From Stenomitos frigidus ULC18 (lineage in GTDB: Bacteria > Cyanobacteriota > Cyanobacteriia > Leptolyngbyales > Leptolyngbyaceae), in assembly GCF_003003795.1 (NCBI RefSeq), contig NZ_PVWK01000152.1, forward strand, positions 1-37,087: a DNA stretch of 37,087 nt, written 5' to 3'. Of the stretch, positions 1 to 7,844 are shown piece by piece. A program made the position numbers and the translations under genes. Each line of letters begins with the position of its first letter. Positions within the stretch are counted from its first letter, which is position 1. Under the pieces are notes generated by a model. The model was not told the DNA's origin, did no database searches, and worked only from the letters and a program-made list of their open reading frames with translations.

Positions 1-611
1 CGTCATTCAATTGAAGGCAAGGGAATCCTTCTCAACTTTACCCCCTTGTGACCCGTCAACAATTAATTGACAGACCACTAGTCAGTAAAGCCATTTGCTG
101 ATCCATAACATCCACACCCGATCGCCCACTCTGGCTGCACAGGCTTTTGGGTTGCAAAGCTGTGCGGGATCTTGTTTGCAAAGATGACGTGGCACAAGGC
201 GGCAATCATCCAGCGATGATTGGGATGTATAGCAAGATGAGATGTATTATGATCTTTTCTGTGCCATTGCTGTCTCTCGAGTGCGATAACGCTTGCGCTA
301 TCACTGGCTTTCTAAGGGCTTTGTTCGCTTTAGAAAAAGATAGTGTGGTCGCTTAGACATGATTTCCCCCTTAATCATTTATTTTTCGTCGTGATAATTT
401 ATAATTCAAATGGATAGCTTCTGGCTGAGCATTAAGATGAAACCTTTTTTGACGCATTCAAGGCAGCTGCGAACCATTTTAATTGCTGATGATCGTCAAT
501 AATTAAGTAGCTCTAGAATTAGAATCCATAGAATATTTTTTGCTAGTGAATCGCTTAGAAAGTAACTGCTGGCACAGGTGATTGACAGACATCAGATAAT
601 TAACTTTTTTG
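1..611. other. AT-rich intergenic region upstream of the lpxA-like gene
   Basis: I see no convincing gene in these 611 bases; a 69-codon reading frame at 147–356 has no recognisable domain, no ribosome binding site and unremarkable composition. Positions 35–82 hold a sequence also present in inverted orientation at the far end of the window (see the repeat entries). From about 360 the DNA becomes clearly AT-rich. A TATAAT hexamer lies at 400–405 but without a good −35 partner, so I do not call a promoter. Confidence 0.5.
35..82 (+). repeat. Element-end-like repeat, left copy
   Basis: The 18 bases aattgacagaccactagt at 65–82 recur exactly on the minus strand at 37027–37010. The similarity extends leftwards with gaps: actttaccc (35–43) and tcaac before the 18-mer are matched by actttaccc and tcaac at the other copy. 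To the right of ACTAGT the two copies diverge at once. A shared body with an abrupt common edge is what the end of a mobile or dispersed element looks like; the body would lie outside the window. The family is not recognised. Confidence 0.5.
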
Positions 612-1487
612 ATGCATTTCTTTAATAGGAGCGCGTTCTTGACTACCTTGCTGCATCCAACGGCGACCATTCATCCTGATGCTGAACTGCATCCAACTGT
701 GCAAGTAGGAGCCCACGCTGTGATTGGGGCAAAAGTTAAGGTGGGTCCTGAAACAGTGATTGGCCCTAACGTTGTGCTAGATGGGTGGACTGAAATTGGC
801 GCACGTAATCAGATTTTTCCAGGTGCAGCGATCGGCGTAGAGCCACAAGACCCCACCAGTAGTGGCACTAACAGTTTGGTGAAAATCGGCAATAATAATC
901 AAATTCGGGAATACGTCACGATTAGCCGTTCAAATCGAGCGGAAGAGATGACGGTTATTGGTGATCACAACCTGTTAATGGCGTATATTCATGTCGCGCA
1001 GGGGTGTGTCATTGAAAATCATGTAGTGATTGCCAATGCAGTTATTTTGGGGGAGCACGTCCATGTGGAATCGCGAGCTTTCATTAGCGGTATTGGTGAA
1101 ATTCACCCCTTTGTGCATGTCGGGCGGTTAGTAATGGTGGCCTTTATGCACCAGATTACACGCGATATCCCGCCTTATATGTTGGTAGAGGGGCAGCCAG
1201 CACGAGTGCGATCGCTCAATCGAGTTGGCCTGAAACGTGCAGGCTTGGCGGCAGAAAAAGAAGGGCAAGTCATTCAGACACTAAGAACGGCCTTTCGCTT
1301 GCTTTACCGATCGGGCTTCTCACTGGATGAGTCACTTGATCGGCTAGACACGCTGCCCGACAATGAGCATTTATTCCACTTGAGACAATTTTTACGCTCA
1401 TCGCAAATAGAAGGACGACGTGGACTAACGCCCGGTAAGGGTTTAGGAAGCGACGAGAGCAGCATGGTATCGGTTGTGGACGAGTAG
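612..1487 (+). CDS. LpxA-like acyltransferase homologue lacking the catalytic histidine
   Basis: This is a left-handed parallel beta-helix protein of 291 residues, with the hexapeptide pattern (HPTATI, HPTVQVGAHAVIG and so on) over about residues 14–190 and an alpha-helical C-terminal part of LpxA type (GLKRAGL, then helices). LpxA is the cytoplasmic UDP-GlcNAc acyltransferase that starts lipid A synthesis. Aligned with E. coli LpxA, the substrate-contact histidines are kept (H127, H149, H165), but the position of the catalytic base H125 is Gln130 (codon cag, motif HVAQGC instead of HVAHDC). Nearby family-typical residues are also changed: the AGHV, VHQF and MVGG motifs read GEHV, IHPF and MVAF. 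No lpxC, fabZ, lpxB or lpxD is adjacent, although cyanobacterial lpxA normally sits with them. I chose the ATG at 612; a TTG lies directly before it, and there is no clear ribosome binding site. It is probably a diverged paralogue rather than the housekeeping LpxA. Confidence 0.85.
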   Translation: MHFFNRSAFLTTLLHPTATIHPDAELHPTVQVGAHAVIGAKVKVGPETVIGPNVVLDGWTEIGARNQIFPGAAIGVEPQDPTSSGTNSLVKIGNNNQIREYVTISRSNRAEEMTVIGDHNLLMAYIHVAQGCVIENHVVIANAVILGEHVHVESRAFISGIGEIHPFVHVGRLVMVAFMHQITRDIPPYMLVEGQPARVRSLNRVGLKRAGLAAEKEGQVIQTLRTAFRLLYRSGFSLDESLDRLDTLPDNEHLFHLRQFLRSSQIEGRRGLTPGKGLGSDESSMVSVVDE

Positions 1488-1534
1488 TAAAGTTTCGCCA
1501 TTGCTTTCTAACGTTCACAGTTCAGGCTCTATAG

Positions 1535-1616
1535 ACCTAACGACGAGCATGGACAAAGGCGATCCTCTGCACACGCTGTCCAGTAGCATAGAAACCTAAC
1601 GACGAGCATGGACAAA
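1535..1616. repeat. Duplicated 3' end of rarA (23-bp direct repeat, period 59)
   Basis: The 23 bases at 1594–1616, which encode the last residues FVHARR and stop codon of rarA, occur again at 1535–1557, 59 bp further downstream. Read in the same frame, the second copy gives I-A-F-V-H-A-R-R-stop against V-A-F-V-H-A-R-R-stop in the gene, so the similarity extends about two codons further upstream. This looks like a remnant of a small duplication of the gene end. Confidence 0.7.
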
Positions 1617-3803
1617 CGCGACCGCGCTATGCCATTTCACTGTTTGATTCACCAGACGAGTAAAGGCTGCCTGAACGTTAGTGATTTCTATTTTAGAAAG
1701 CTGATGCGCCAAATGCATAGCGTAGGTTGGTTGGGCATTGACGGGTACGAACCAGCGATCGATGAGTGCAGTGGTAACGAGCATTTCTGTAGACGATGGT
1801 TCGACTTGAATCTCAACCGCGAAGCCAGTGGTTTCAAAGATAGCTTGTAGATTCTGTCTATCCCAATTCACCATTGGATCGTCGGGCTGAGTGTAGATCG
1901 CATCTTCTGTCTTAACCAGCTTTTGGTAAAGCTTGGTGCTAAGCCACATTGGATCAAGCAGTTGGTAGAGCCGCTGCGCCTGACGGGGAATCACTTCTGC
2001 CAGCGTGATGGTGCCGTTTGGCTGTAACCAGTCCAGCAGCGATCGCACAATACCTGCCTTATCGACCTCTCGCATGATTGCATTCCGTCCAATAATGTGG
2101 TCAAAGCGCACATCGTTTGCCTGTCTTGCCAGAGCGGTAGGCAACTCAGTGAGGGATGTTTGCAGCACGATCGGACGCGTTAATTCTGAGAGGGCGGCGG
2201 CTTGCTGGGTCAGCGCGTCTGCATCTGTTGTGGTACGCACACAGGCAATCACGCTGCCTTCGGGTGCCTGGCGCACAGCTTCCCAGGTAAGTAAGCCAGT
2301 ACCAGCGTTGAGATCCAGCACGACATGATGGCGCTGGAGGTGGGCGAGGGCAAAGAGGCGATCGCGTACCTCTCCTAACCGCTCACCTGACTTGCCTAAC
2401 GTCCGTTGAAGCCAGCGCTCTTGAGCAGAATCCAACGGTCCAAAGGTCAGCCCTTCTGATGCTGCCGCATCGTCTACCAGCGCTGCCAGTTGTGCCTCAC
2501 GCTGTCGTGCGACTTGAGTTTGAATCGCCGCTTCAAAGCCCTGATTCGACGGTTGGTAAAACACCTGACCTTGAAGGCTACTGGGCAAATACTGCTGGGC
2601 CACCCAGTGATCGCGATACGCATGAGGGTAAAGGTAGCCTGTACCATGACCAAAACCCTTTTTGTCTCGGTTGGCATCTTTAAGAGGATTGGGGACATCG
2701 CCCTCTCGCTCTTGCTCCACCGCCGCCAACGCATCAAAAAAGCCCATAACACTGTTGGATTTGGGAGCCGTTACCAGATAGAGGGTGGCGTGTGCCAGCG
2801 GATAGCGACCTTCCGGCAACCCGATCCGATCGAAGGTTTCGGCACAGGCATGCACGATCGCGATCGCGTTGGGGTCTGCCATACCGATGTCTTCACCCGC
2901 TAGAATCAGCAGCCTCCGGAAGATGAAGCGTGGATCTTCTCCTGCGTAGACCATGCGCGCCAGCCAGTAGAGTGCCGCATCGGGGTCAGACCCACGCACA
3001 CTTTTAATAAAGGCGCTGATGGTATCAAAGTGAGCATCCCCTTCTTTGTCGTACAGGACAGCGCGACGCTGAATCGATTCTTCTGCGACTGACAGCGTGA
3101 TATGGATGCTGCCTGCGTCATCCGGTGGCGTCGTCTCCACTGCCAGTTCCAGGGCATTCAGCAGCGCACGAGCATCCCCATTGGCGACATTCACCAGATG
3201 GTCGATTGCGTCTGCATCCAACTGCACCTTAAGCTTGCCATAGCCACGATCGCTATCCTGTAACGCTTGCTGCACGACCTTTCGCAAATCCTGTTCATCC
3301 AGTGGCTTGAGTTGGAAGAGGCGCGATCGACTGACCAGTGCCTTATTCACTTCAAAATACGGATTTTCGGTCGTCGCCCCAATGAGAATCACCGTGCCGT
3401 TTTCCACCCAGGGCAGTAGCGCATCCTGCTGTGCCTTATTGAATCGATGCACTTCATCTACGAACAGAATCGTGCGCTGACCGTACATACCGCGTTTATC
3501 TTGAGCAGCGGCGATCGCCTCTCGAATTTCCTTCACCCCAGACAGCACTGCATTGATCGCAATAAAATGCGCCTGCGTAGTATTGGCAATAATCCGGGCG
3601 AGCGTTGTCTTCCCCGTCCCTGGTGGCCCGTAGAAAATGAGCGACGAAAGCTGATCGGCTTGGATGGCTCGTCGCAACAGACGTCCGGGACCGACGATCG
3701 CATCTTGCCCCACAAACTCGTCGAGCGATCGGGGACGCAATCGTGCGGCTAGAGGTGCTTCGGCTTCAGTTCTATCGAAGCGATGCTGCTGAAAAAGATC
3801 CAT
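1596..3803 (-). CDS. rarA: RarA/MgsA AAA+ ATPase fused to a methyltransferase-like domain
   Basis: The first 430 or so residues are a replication-associated recombination protein A (RarA/MgsA/WRNIP1 family), a clamp-loader-like AAA+ ATPase that acts at stalled replication forks. Visible motifs are Walker A GPPGTGKTT (59–67), Walker B ILFVDE (112–117), sensor-1 GATTENP (142–148), and the family C-terminal signature through HGTGYLYPHAY (386–396). RarA alone is about 430–450 residues; here about 300 more follow, with a class I SAM-binding motif VLDLNAGTG (495–503), so the protein has 735 residues. Such RarA fusions are known in cyanobacteria; whether the second domain methylates anything is unknown. 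I chose the ATG at 3803 (MDLFQQHRF) over a TTG at 3839, because the extra residues match nothing in the family. The gene is convergent with the lpxA-like gene. Confidence 0.92.
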   Translation of the reverse strand: MDLFQQHRFDRTEAEAPLAARLRPRSLDEFVGQDAIVGPGRLLRRAIQADQLSSLIFYGPPGTGKTTLARIIANTTQAHFIAINAVLSGVKEIREAIAAAQDKRGMYGQRTILFVDEVHRFNKAQQDALLPWVENGTVILIGATTENPYFEVNKALVSRSRLFQLKPLDEQDLRKVVQQALQDSDRGYGKLKVQLDADAIDHLVNVANGDARALLNALELAVETTPPDDAGSIHITLSVAEESIQRRAVLYDKEGDAHFDTISAFIKSVRGSDPDAALYWLARMVYAGEDPRFIFRRLLILAGEDIGMADPNAIAIVHACAETFDRIGLPEGRYPLAHATLYLVTAPKSNSVMGFFDALAAVEQEREGDVPNPLKDANRDKKGFGHGTGYLYPHAYRDHWVAQQYLPSSLQGQVFYQPSNQGFEAAIQTQVARQREAQLAALVDDAAASEGLTFGPLDSAQERWLQRTLGKSGERLGEVRDRLFALAHLQRHHVVLDLNAGTGLLTWEAVRQAPEGSVIACVRTTTDADALTQQAAALSELTRPIVLQTSLTELPTALARQANDVRFDHIIGRNAIMREVDKAGIVRSLLDWLQPNGTITLAEVIPRQAQRLYQLLDPMWLSTKLYQKLVKTEDAIYTQPDDPMVNWDRQNLQAIFETTGFAVEIQVEPSSTEMLVTTALIDRWFVPVNAQPTYAMHLAHQLSKIEITNVQAAFTRLVNQTVKWHSAVAFVHARR

Positions 3804-3837
3804 AAAACATAACGGCTTGCCCCAGACCGCCGCGTTC

Positions 3838-3867
3838 AAGAAATCAGACTTGAAGAAATCAGACTTG
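3838..3867. repeat. 15-bp perfect tandem repeat upstream of rarA
   Basis: The unit aagaaatcagacttg occurs twice head-to-tail (3838–3852, 3853–3867), followed by a partial third unit (aagaaa). It lies in the leader region of rarA, about 35 bp before the chosen start codon. Confidence 0.8.
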
Positions 3868-3911
3868 AAGAAAGCGTCGGTCTTGCTTTAGTTGGAGATC
3901 TTGATAGTAGG

Positions 3912-4577
3912 CTATACCGCCAGTTTCTGTAGTCCAAGTCTGGCAGCTTCAGCGACCTGTGGATGACTATCTTTCTCCAAGTACTTCAATGCGGAGAGGC
4001 TTTTGGGTGTAGGCAGATTACCCAGCGCTTCGGCCAGGCGTTGGCGCACTAACCAGTCATCTGCTTGAGCAAACCGCAAGATGTGATCAACCGCCTCGAT
4101 CGCCTTGATTTCACCCAACGCCGCAATCGCCGCCTGATGCAGCACCACTTCATCGCTGCCGAGTGCCTGAATAAGCGCATCATAGGCGCGTGGGTCTTTC
4201 AGGTTGCCGAGCGACACTGCTGCGCTAAACCGCACCAGCCAGTCGGTATCTTCATAAAAAGCTCGTACCAAAGGCTCCAGCGCTCGTGGATCTTCCAGAT
4301 AACCCAAGGCTCCAGCGGCATCGGCTCGGATGCCATAATCCGGTTCATTGGTGAGAATATCGAGCAACAGCGGGTAACATTCGTCCGTTTGCTTTAAGCC
4401 CAGCGCGAAAACGGCCATCGATCGCACCTGAATGCTCTCATCGTTGAGCACTTTCTTAATGAGCGGCACAGCCTCTTCAGCGGAAACATCGCGCAGAGAA
4501 ACCAAACCCAGCATGCGGTCTTTCATGCTTTGGCTCTCTAGCTGGACTGAAATTTGCTGTAAGTTTATAGAGTTCAC
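3912..4577 (-). CDS. HEAT-repeat protein of the PBS-lyase/NblB-like type
   Basis: The 221-residue protein consists of about six short HEAT repeats of the kind found in phycobilin lyases (CpcE/F) and NblB, for example VRSMAVFALG, IRADAAGALGYLEDPRA, VRFSAAVSLGNLKDPRA and LHQAAIAALGEI. Each has the D/R-A-A-LG pattern. The length fits the small cyanobacterial NblB-type proteins, which take part in phycobilisome breakdown, but HEAT repeats diverge quickly and there are no phycobiliprotein genes nearby, so I leave it unnamed. The frame starts at GTG 4577; an ATG lies at codon 18. No signal peptide or membrane segment is visible. Confidence 0.85.
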   Translation of the reverse strand: MNSINLQQISVQLESQSMKDRMLGLVSLRDVSAEEAVPLIKKVLNDESIQVRSMAVFALGLKQTDECYPLLLDILTNEPDYGIRADAAGALGYLEDPRALEPLVRAFYEDTDWLVRFSAAVSLGNLKDPRAYDALIQALGSDEVVLHQAAIAALGEIKAIEAVDHILRFAQADDWLVRQRLAEALGNLPTPKSLSALKYLEKDSHPQVAEAARLGLQKLAV

Positions 4578-4651
4578 GTTACAAAACGTTATATTTGTCC
4601 TCTCATTGTAGTAGCTGGTAGGAGATTACCCAAGGGAGGAGAACCGTTCTT

Positions 4652-6946
4652 TCAGGTCGGCTGCCGTACCGGAATCTCAAGCCAAAATTCGGCTCCTTGT
4701 CCTGGTGTCGAGATGCACTTCAAAACGCCGTAATGCTTTTCGACAATGATTTGGTAGCTGACAGAGAGTCCTAAACCAGTTCCTTTGCCGATCGGTTTTG
4801 TAGTGAAAAAAGGGTCAAACAGTCTGACGTGATGCTCTGGTGCAATACCAGGCCCATTATCGCGAATGCGAATGATGATGGAAGAGGGCGAGGACTGAGG
4901 GATATAGCTTGCTTCCGCTTCGCTATGAGGTGAGACGTAAGAAGTGAGGGAAGAATTTTGAGTGCCGAGTGCTGAGTACTGAGTGACGTCTGATCGCTGG
5001 CTGCTGACTGCTAACTCTTGACTGCTGGCTGCTGGCTGTTGACTGCTGGCAACGTCTGTTTGAATCGTTATCGTTGCTGGGTTAGCCGTTGCGTCGTCTT
5101 CAGAGCGCCCCTGATTGTACTTTTCCAGTGCATCGATCGCGTTGCTTAGCACATTCATAAAGACCTGATTCAACTGTCCGGCATAACATTCCACCAGCGG
5201 TAGGTTGCCGTACTGTTTGACCACTTCAATGGGAGCATGCCCTGGACTTGCTCTTAAGCGATTTTGCAGAATCAGTAGGGTGCTATCAATGCCGTCGTGG
5301 ATATTCACGCGCTTCATGTCGGCTTCATCTAGCCGTGAGAAATTGCGCAGTGAGAGTACGATTTCACGAATGCGATCGGCTCCAATGCTCATCGAATCCA
5401 GCATCTTTTGCAAATCGCCGACCAGAAAATCGAGATCGACGTCTTCTCGATAGGCACGAATTTCTGGGTCTAGATCAGCGTACTTCTGGTTGTACATCTG
5501 AACCAGCGTCAGCAAATCTTTGGTGTAGTTCACCGCATGAGGCAGATTGCCGTAAATGAAGTTAATCGGATTATTGATCTCATGCGCAACGCCTGCCACC
5601 AATTGCCCCAGACTTGACATTTTCTCTGTTTGAATCAGCTGCGCCTGGGTTTGCTGCAGTGCATGAAAAGCCTGCGCTGATTTCAACATCTCTTTACGCA
5701 GTCTGCGTTCATTCACCGTCACCTGACCCAGCAGGGCATAAAACGAAATGGTCAATCGGCCCAGTTCGTCTTCACGGCTCATCAGCGTTTCGCTTTTAGC
5801 GCTGGTTTCTGCTAAACGATTGCACTCATCCATGATCGGCTGTAAGCGCTGGTTGAGGCGTTTCACAAACATCGCGACGACAAGACCGAGCACGATCGAG
5901 ACGCCAATGATGGAGCCGAGTGCGCCGATCGCCGTAAAGCGAACAACCGGACCTAATACGACCGCTTCAGGAACCACTGCCATCAGCACCCAGTTGTTGT
6001 TAGGGATACGCTGATAGGCCCAGTACTCGCGCTTCCCCTTCGCATCTTGCCACTGAGTGACGCCGCTGCTGGAGCCTGTTTTAAGCTCATCCTGAATCCG
6101 CTGCCACAATCCGACATAGTTATTCATGCCAGGAAATTGCTTCAGATCATGTGTTTTTTGGGCATCGGCAGGATAAATCATTTGCGGATCCGGTGGATAG
6201 GCAATCAAACCACCTTTAGCACTGACCAGAATAAAGTAGCCCGCATCGCGCATTACCTGCGCTGACAGCTTCTTGCTGAGAAAGCTTAACTCCAGATCCT
6301 GGCTCAGTACGCCTAGAAGCTGCCTTTTATCGCTGTAGAACGGCATCGAATACGCCGTACTGACCAGAACCTGAGGTGGTTTCAAGGTGTCTTCCAGATA
6401 AGGCACCGGTTCCAACCAGAGCGGTCTTCCAACCGCGATCGGCTGGGTAAAATAGTTCTCCTGAAAGTTGCTTTGAGCCGATTCTCCGCCTTGTGATTCA
6501 ATCTTGCCCGTTTTGGGATTGCGCACTGCATAGGGGTAGGCAAATTTTCGCGATGGAAGAATGAGGCGATTGTCTGGTGGCTGTCCAAAGCCCAGCCCTG
6601 TGCCCAACGGAGATGTTGCTAGAGCACGACCGAGCAAGTTGACATACACTGGTTCTCGCCGCTCACCCGCATCGTAAAGGGTCCTGATGGCATCAGCCAC
6701 TAACTTCGTGGCTGATTCAAAGGTGTTGAGATCGCCGTTTAAGTTCTCTGCCTTGACCTGGAGGCTCGCTCTCAGTTCCGCTTCAGACTGCCTGGCCAGT
6801 TCCCAATAGGTTAAAAAGGCAGTGCCGACCAAGCCTACCAACGAGCCAGCGACCACGGATAAAAATAGCCGTGACCCAATCGAACGCATAATGGACAACC
6901 GCCGCTTGGGGGGCTGTAGGTCAGAGTCCGAGGCGATAGACTGCAT
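4652..6946 (-). CDS. Membrane sensor histidine kinase (Cache–HAMP–HisKA–HATPase)
   Basis: This is a 764-residue two-component sensor kinase. It has TM1 at about 26–48, an extracytoplasmic double-Cache-like domain (about 55–330, including GYFILVSAKGGLIAYP and WVLMAVVPE), TM2 at about 338–360, a HAMP segment, then the catalytic core. The phospho-acceptor is H455 in LVAGVAHEINNP. The ATPase domain has the N-box FMNVLSNAIDAL (N602), G1 DNGPGI (696–701), the F-box FDPFFTT and G2 GKGTGLGL (720–727). The signal is unknown; Cache domains usually bind small molecules. No response regulator gene is adjacent. The ATG at 6946 has a good Shine–Dalgarno (AGGAG). Unusual: residues about 632–688, between the N-box and G1, are a low-complexity insertion (ASSQQPA, ASSQELA, VSSQRSD) encoded by heptanucleotide repeats. 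All catalytic motifs are intact, so the kinase may still work. Confidence 0.93.
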   Translation of the reverse strand: MQSIASDSDLQPPKRRLSIMRSIGSRLFLSVVAGSLVGLVGTAFLTYWELARQSEAELRASLQVKAENLNGDLNTFESATKLVADAIRTLYDAGERREPVYVNLLGRALATSPLGTGLGFGQPPDNRLILPSRKFAYPYAVRNPKTGKIESQGGESAQSNFQENYFTQPIAVGRPLWLEPVPYLEDTLKPPQVLVSTAYSMPFYSDKRQLLGVLSQDLELSFLSKKLSAQVMRDAGYFILVSAKGGLIAYPPDPQMIYPADAQKTHDLKQFPGMNNYVGLWQRIQDELKTGSSSGVTQWQDAKGKREYWAYQRIPNNNWVLMAVVPEAVVLGPVVRFTAIGALGSIIGVSIVLGLVVAMFVKRLNQRLQPIMDECNRLAETSAKSETLMSREDELGRLTISFYALLGQVTVNERRLRKEMLKSAQAFHALQQTQAQLIQTEKMSSLGQLVAGVAHEINNPINFIYGNLPHAVNYTKDLLTLVQMYNQKYADLDPEIRAYREDVDLDFLVGDLQKMLDSMSIGADRIREIVLSLRNFSRLDEADMKRVNIHDGIDSTLLILQNRLRASPGHAPIEVVKQYGNLPLVECYAGQLNQVFMNVLSNAIDALEKYNQGRSEDDATANPATITIQTDVASSQQPAASSQELAVSSQRSDVTQYSALGTQNSSLTSYVSPHSEAEASYIPQSSPSSIIIRIRDNGPGIAPEHHVRLFDPFFTTKPIGKGTGLGLSVSYQIIVEKHYGVLKCISTPGQGAEFWLEIPVRQPT
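4960..5051. repeat. In-frame heptanucleotide tandem repeats inside the histidine kinase gene
   Basis: Positions 4960–4987 are four heptamers (gagtgcc, gagtgct, gagtact, gagtgac). Positions 4996–5051 are eight heptamers of type gctggct/gctgact. Three heptamers make 21 bp, so the second block encodes a 7-residue protein repeat on the minus strand. The same heptamer vocabulary occurs in smc (9797–9831) and, in related form, in intergenic regions of this window. Confidence 0.9.
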
Positions 6947-7022
6947 AGGGATTCTCCTGAGACTCTTTCTCTAGCAGTTAATGGAAGGCAGATTGATCAA
7001 TTTGGCTCACAACCTGCAAACG

Positions 7023-7634
7023 TTAGCTAACTGCTTTAAGTGCAGCAGCGCGATCGTAATAGCAGGCTAGGATTGAATCCATTTTGGCTTCTCCTCGAGC
7101 GATCGCAGTCACCTTTGCGATAAATTTATGGTCGATCAAGTGCTTCAACGGTTGCTCAACACAATTGAAAGAGAGCATTGCCTCAGCCGCCTTGTGATCC
7201 CACTCTGGGTAATAGTGCAGAATGTCATCGGGCATAACTGTAGTGCGTGCGCTGCCGCGTTCTGGAAAGCAGTAAAACGGTTTGTCTAAATTAAAGTAGC
7301 CGTAGTCATCGGTCAGTTCATCGCCAGGGTAAATGTCTCGCGCTGCCAACTCAAACTTATACGGTGTGGCAATGCAGCTTGAATGAAAGCTGTGGTTCAC
7401 GTAGCGGGCAATATCCCAACACAAGATGTAGAGTCCCCGGTCATCTCGATAGCTGTACTTAATCAAGCGTTCGCGCCGTACGGCATCCAGTGAAGCGATA
7501 TAAGACTCGTCAAACGCCTGATCGAGATCATCTAAGATCCACGTGATAGTGCCTTTGGGGATGAGTTTGGTTGCAAAAACACCGTAGCCAATAGATTCAT
7601 TAATAAACCGAAGCTCTGTATGCGGATGCATCAT
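7023..7634 (-). CDS. SET-domain protein (putative protein lysine methyltransferase)
   Basis: The protein has 203 residues and carries the SET-domain signature in order: GYGVFATKLIPKGT near the N-terminus, the pseudoknot motif ARYVNHSFHSSC, and GDELTDDYGYF. SET proteins transfer methyl groups from SAM to protein lysines; bacterial substrates are mostly unknown. After the SET core (about residues 5–120) there is a C-terminal part of about 80 residues without a motif I recognise. I chose the ATG at 7634 (MMHPHTEL), about 12 bases after a GAGGG; a TTG four codons upstream is the alternative. It is in the same orientation as the kinase but separated from it by about 75 bp. Confidence 0.85.
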   Translation of the reverse strand: MMHPHTELRFINESIGYGVFATKLIPKGTITWILDDLDQAFDESYIASLDAVRRERLIKYSYRDDRGLYILCWDIARYVNHSFHSSCIATPYKFELAARDIYPGDELTDDYGYFNLDKPFYCFPERGSARTTVMPDDILHYYPEWDHKAAEAMLSFNCVEQPLKHLIDHKFIAKVTAIARGEAKMDSILACYYDRAAALKAVS

Positions 7635-7805
7635 TGCATTAGACAACCCTCAAACTTGAAAAACAGGCTGGCTCGAAACAAAGCTTAGTCGCAAATTGAA
7701 GCGCCTAATAGTTTAGCGACTATAAAGAATGCAAGCTTACCGTGAATGCATCAGAAGTTCAAAGGTAATTCTACGGAACATGGGCAAAAAGAATCGCGAT
7801 CGCCG

Positions 7806-7836
7806 GAAGCTGGGTTTCTCCAAGAAACTCAGCTTC
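7806..7836. repeat. Palindromic hairpin behind the PRC-barrel gene
   Basis: gaagctgggtttct (7806–7819) pairs with agaaactcagcttc (7823–7836), with a 3-base loop and one G·T pair, 8 bp beyond the PRC-barrel stop codon. There is no T-tract, so it is not a canonical intrinsic terminator. The core GGTTTCT/AGAAAC is shared with the hairpin at 24239–24301, suggesting one dispersed palindromic family that may stabilise or end the transcript. Confidence 0.65.
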
Positions 7837-7844
7837 TACCACTC

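Noticed and set aside
147-356. 69-codon frame near the left edge
   Set aside because: No ribosome binding site, no recognisable motif, and it lies in a region that otherwise looks non-coding.
582-602. TTGACA with a TAATTA downstream as lpxA promoter
   Set aside because: The spacing is only about 9 bp, far too short for a sigma-70-type promoter.
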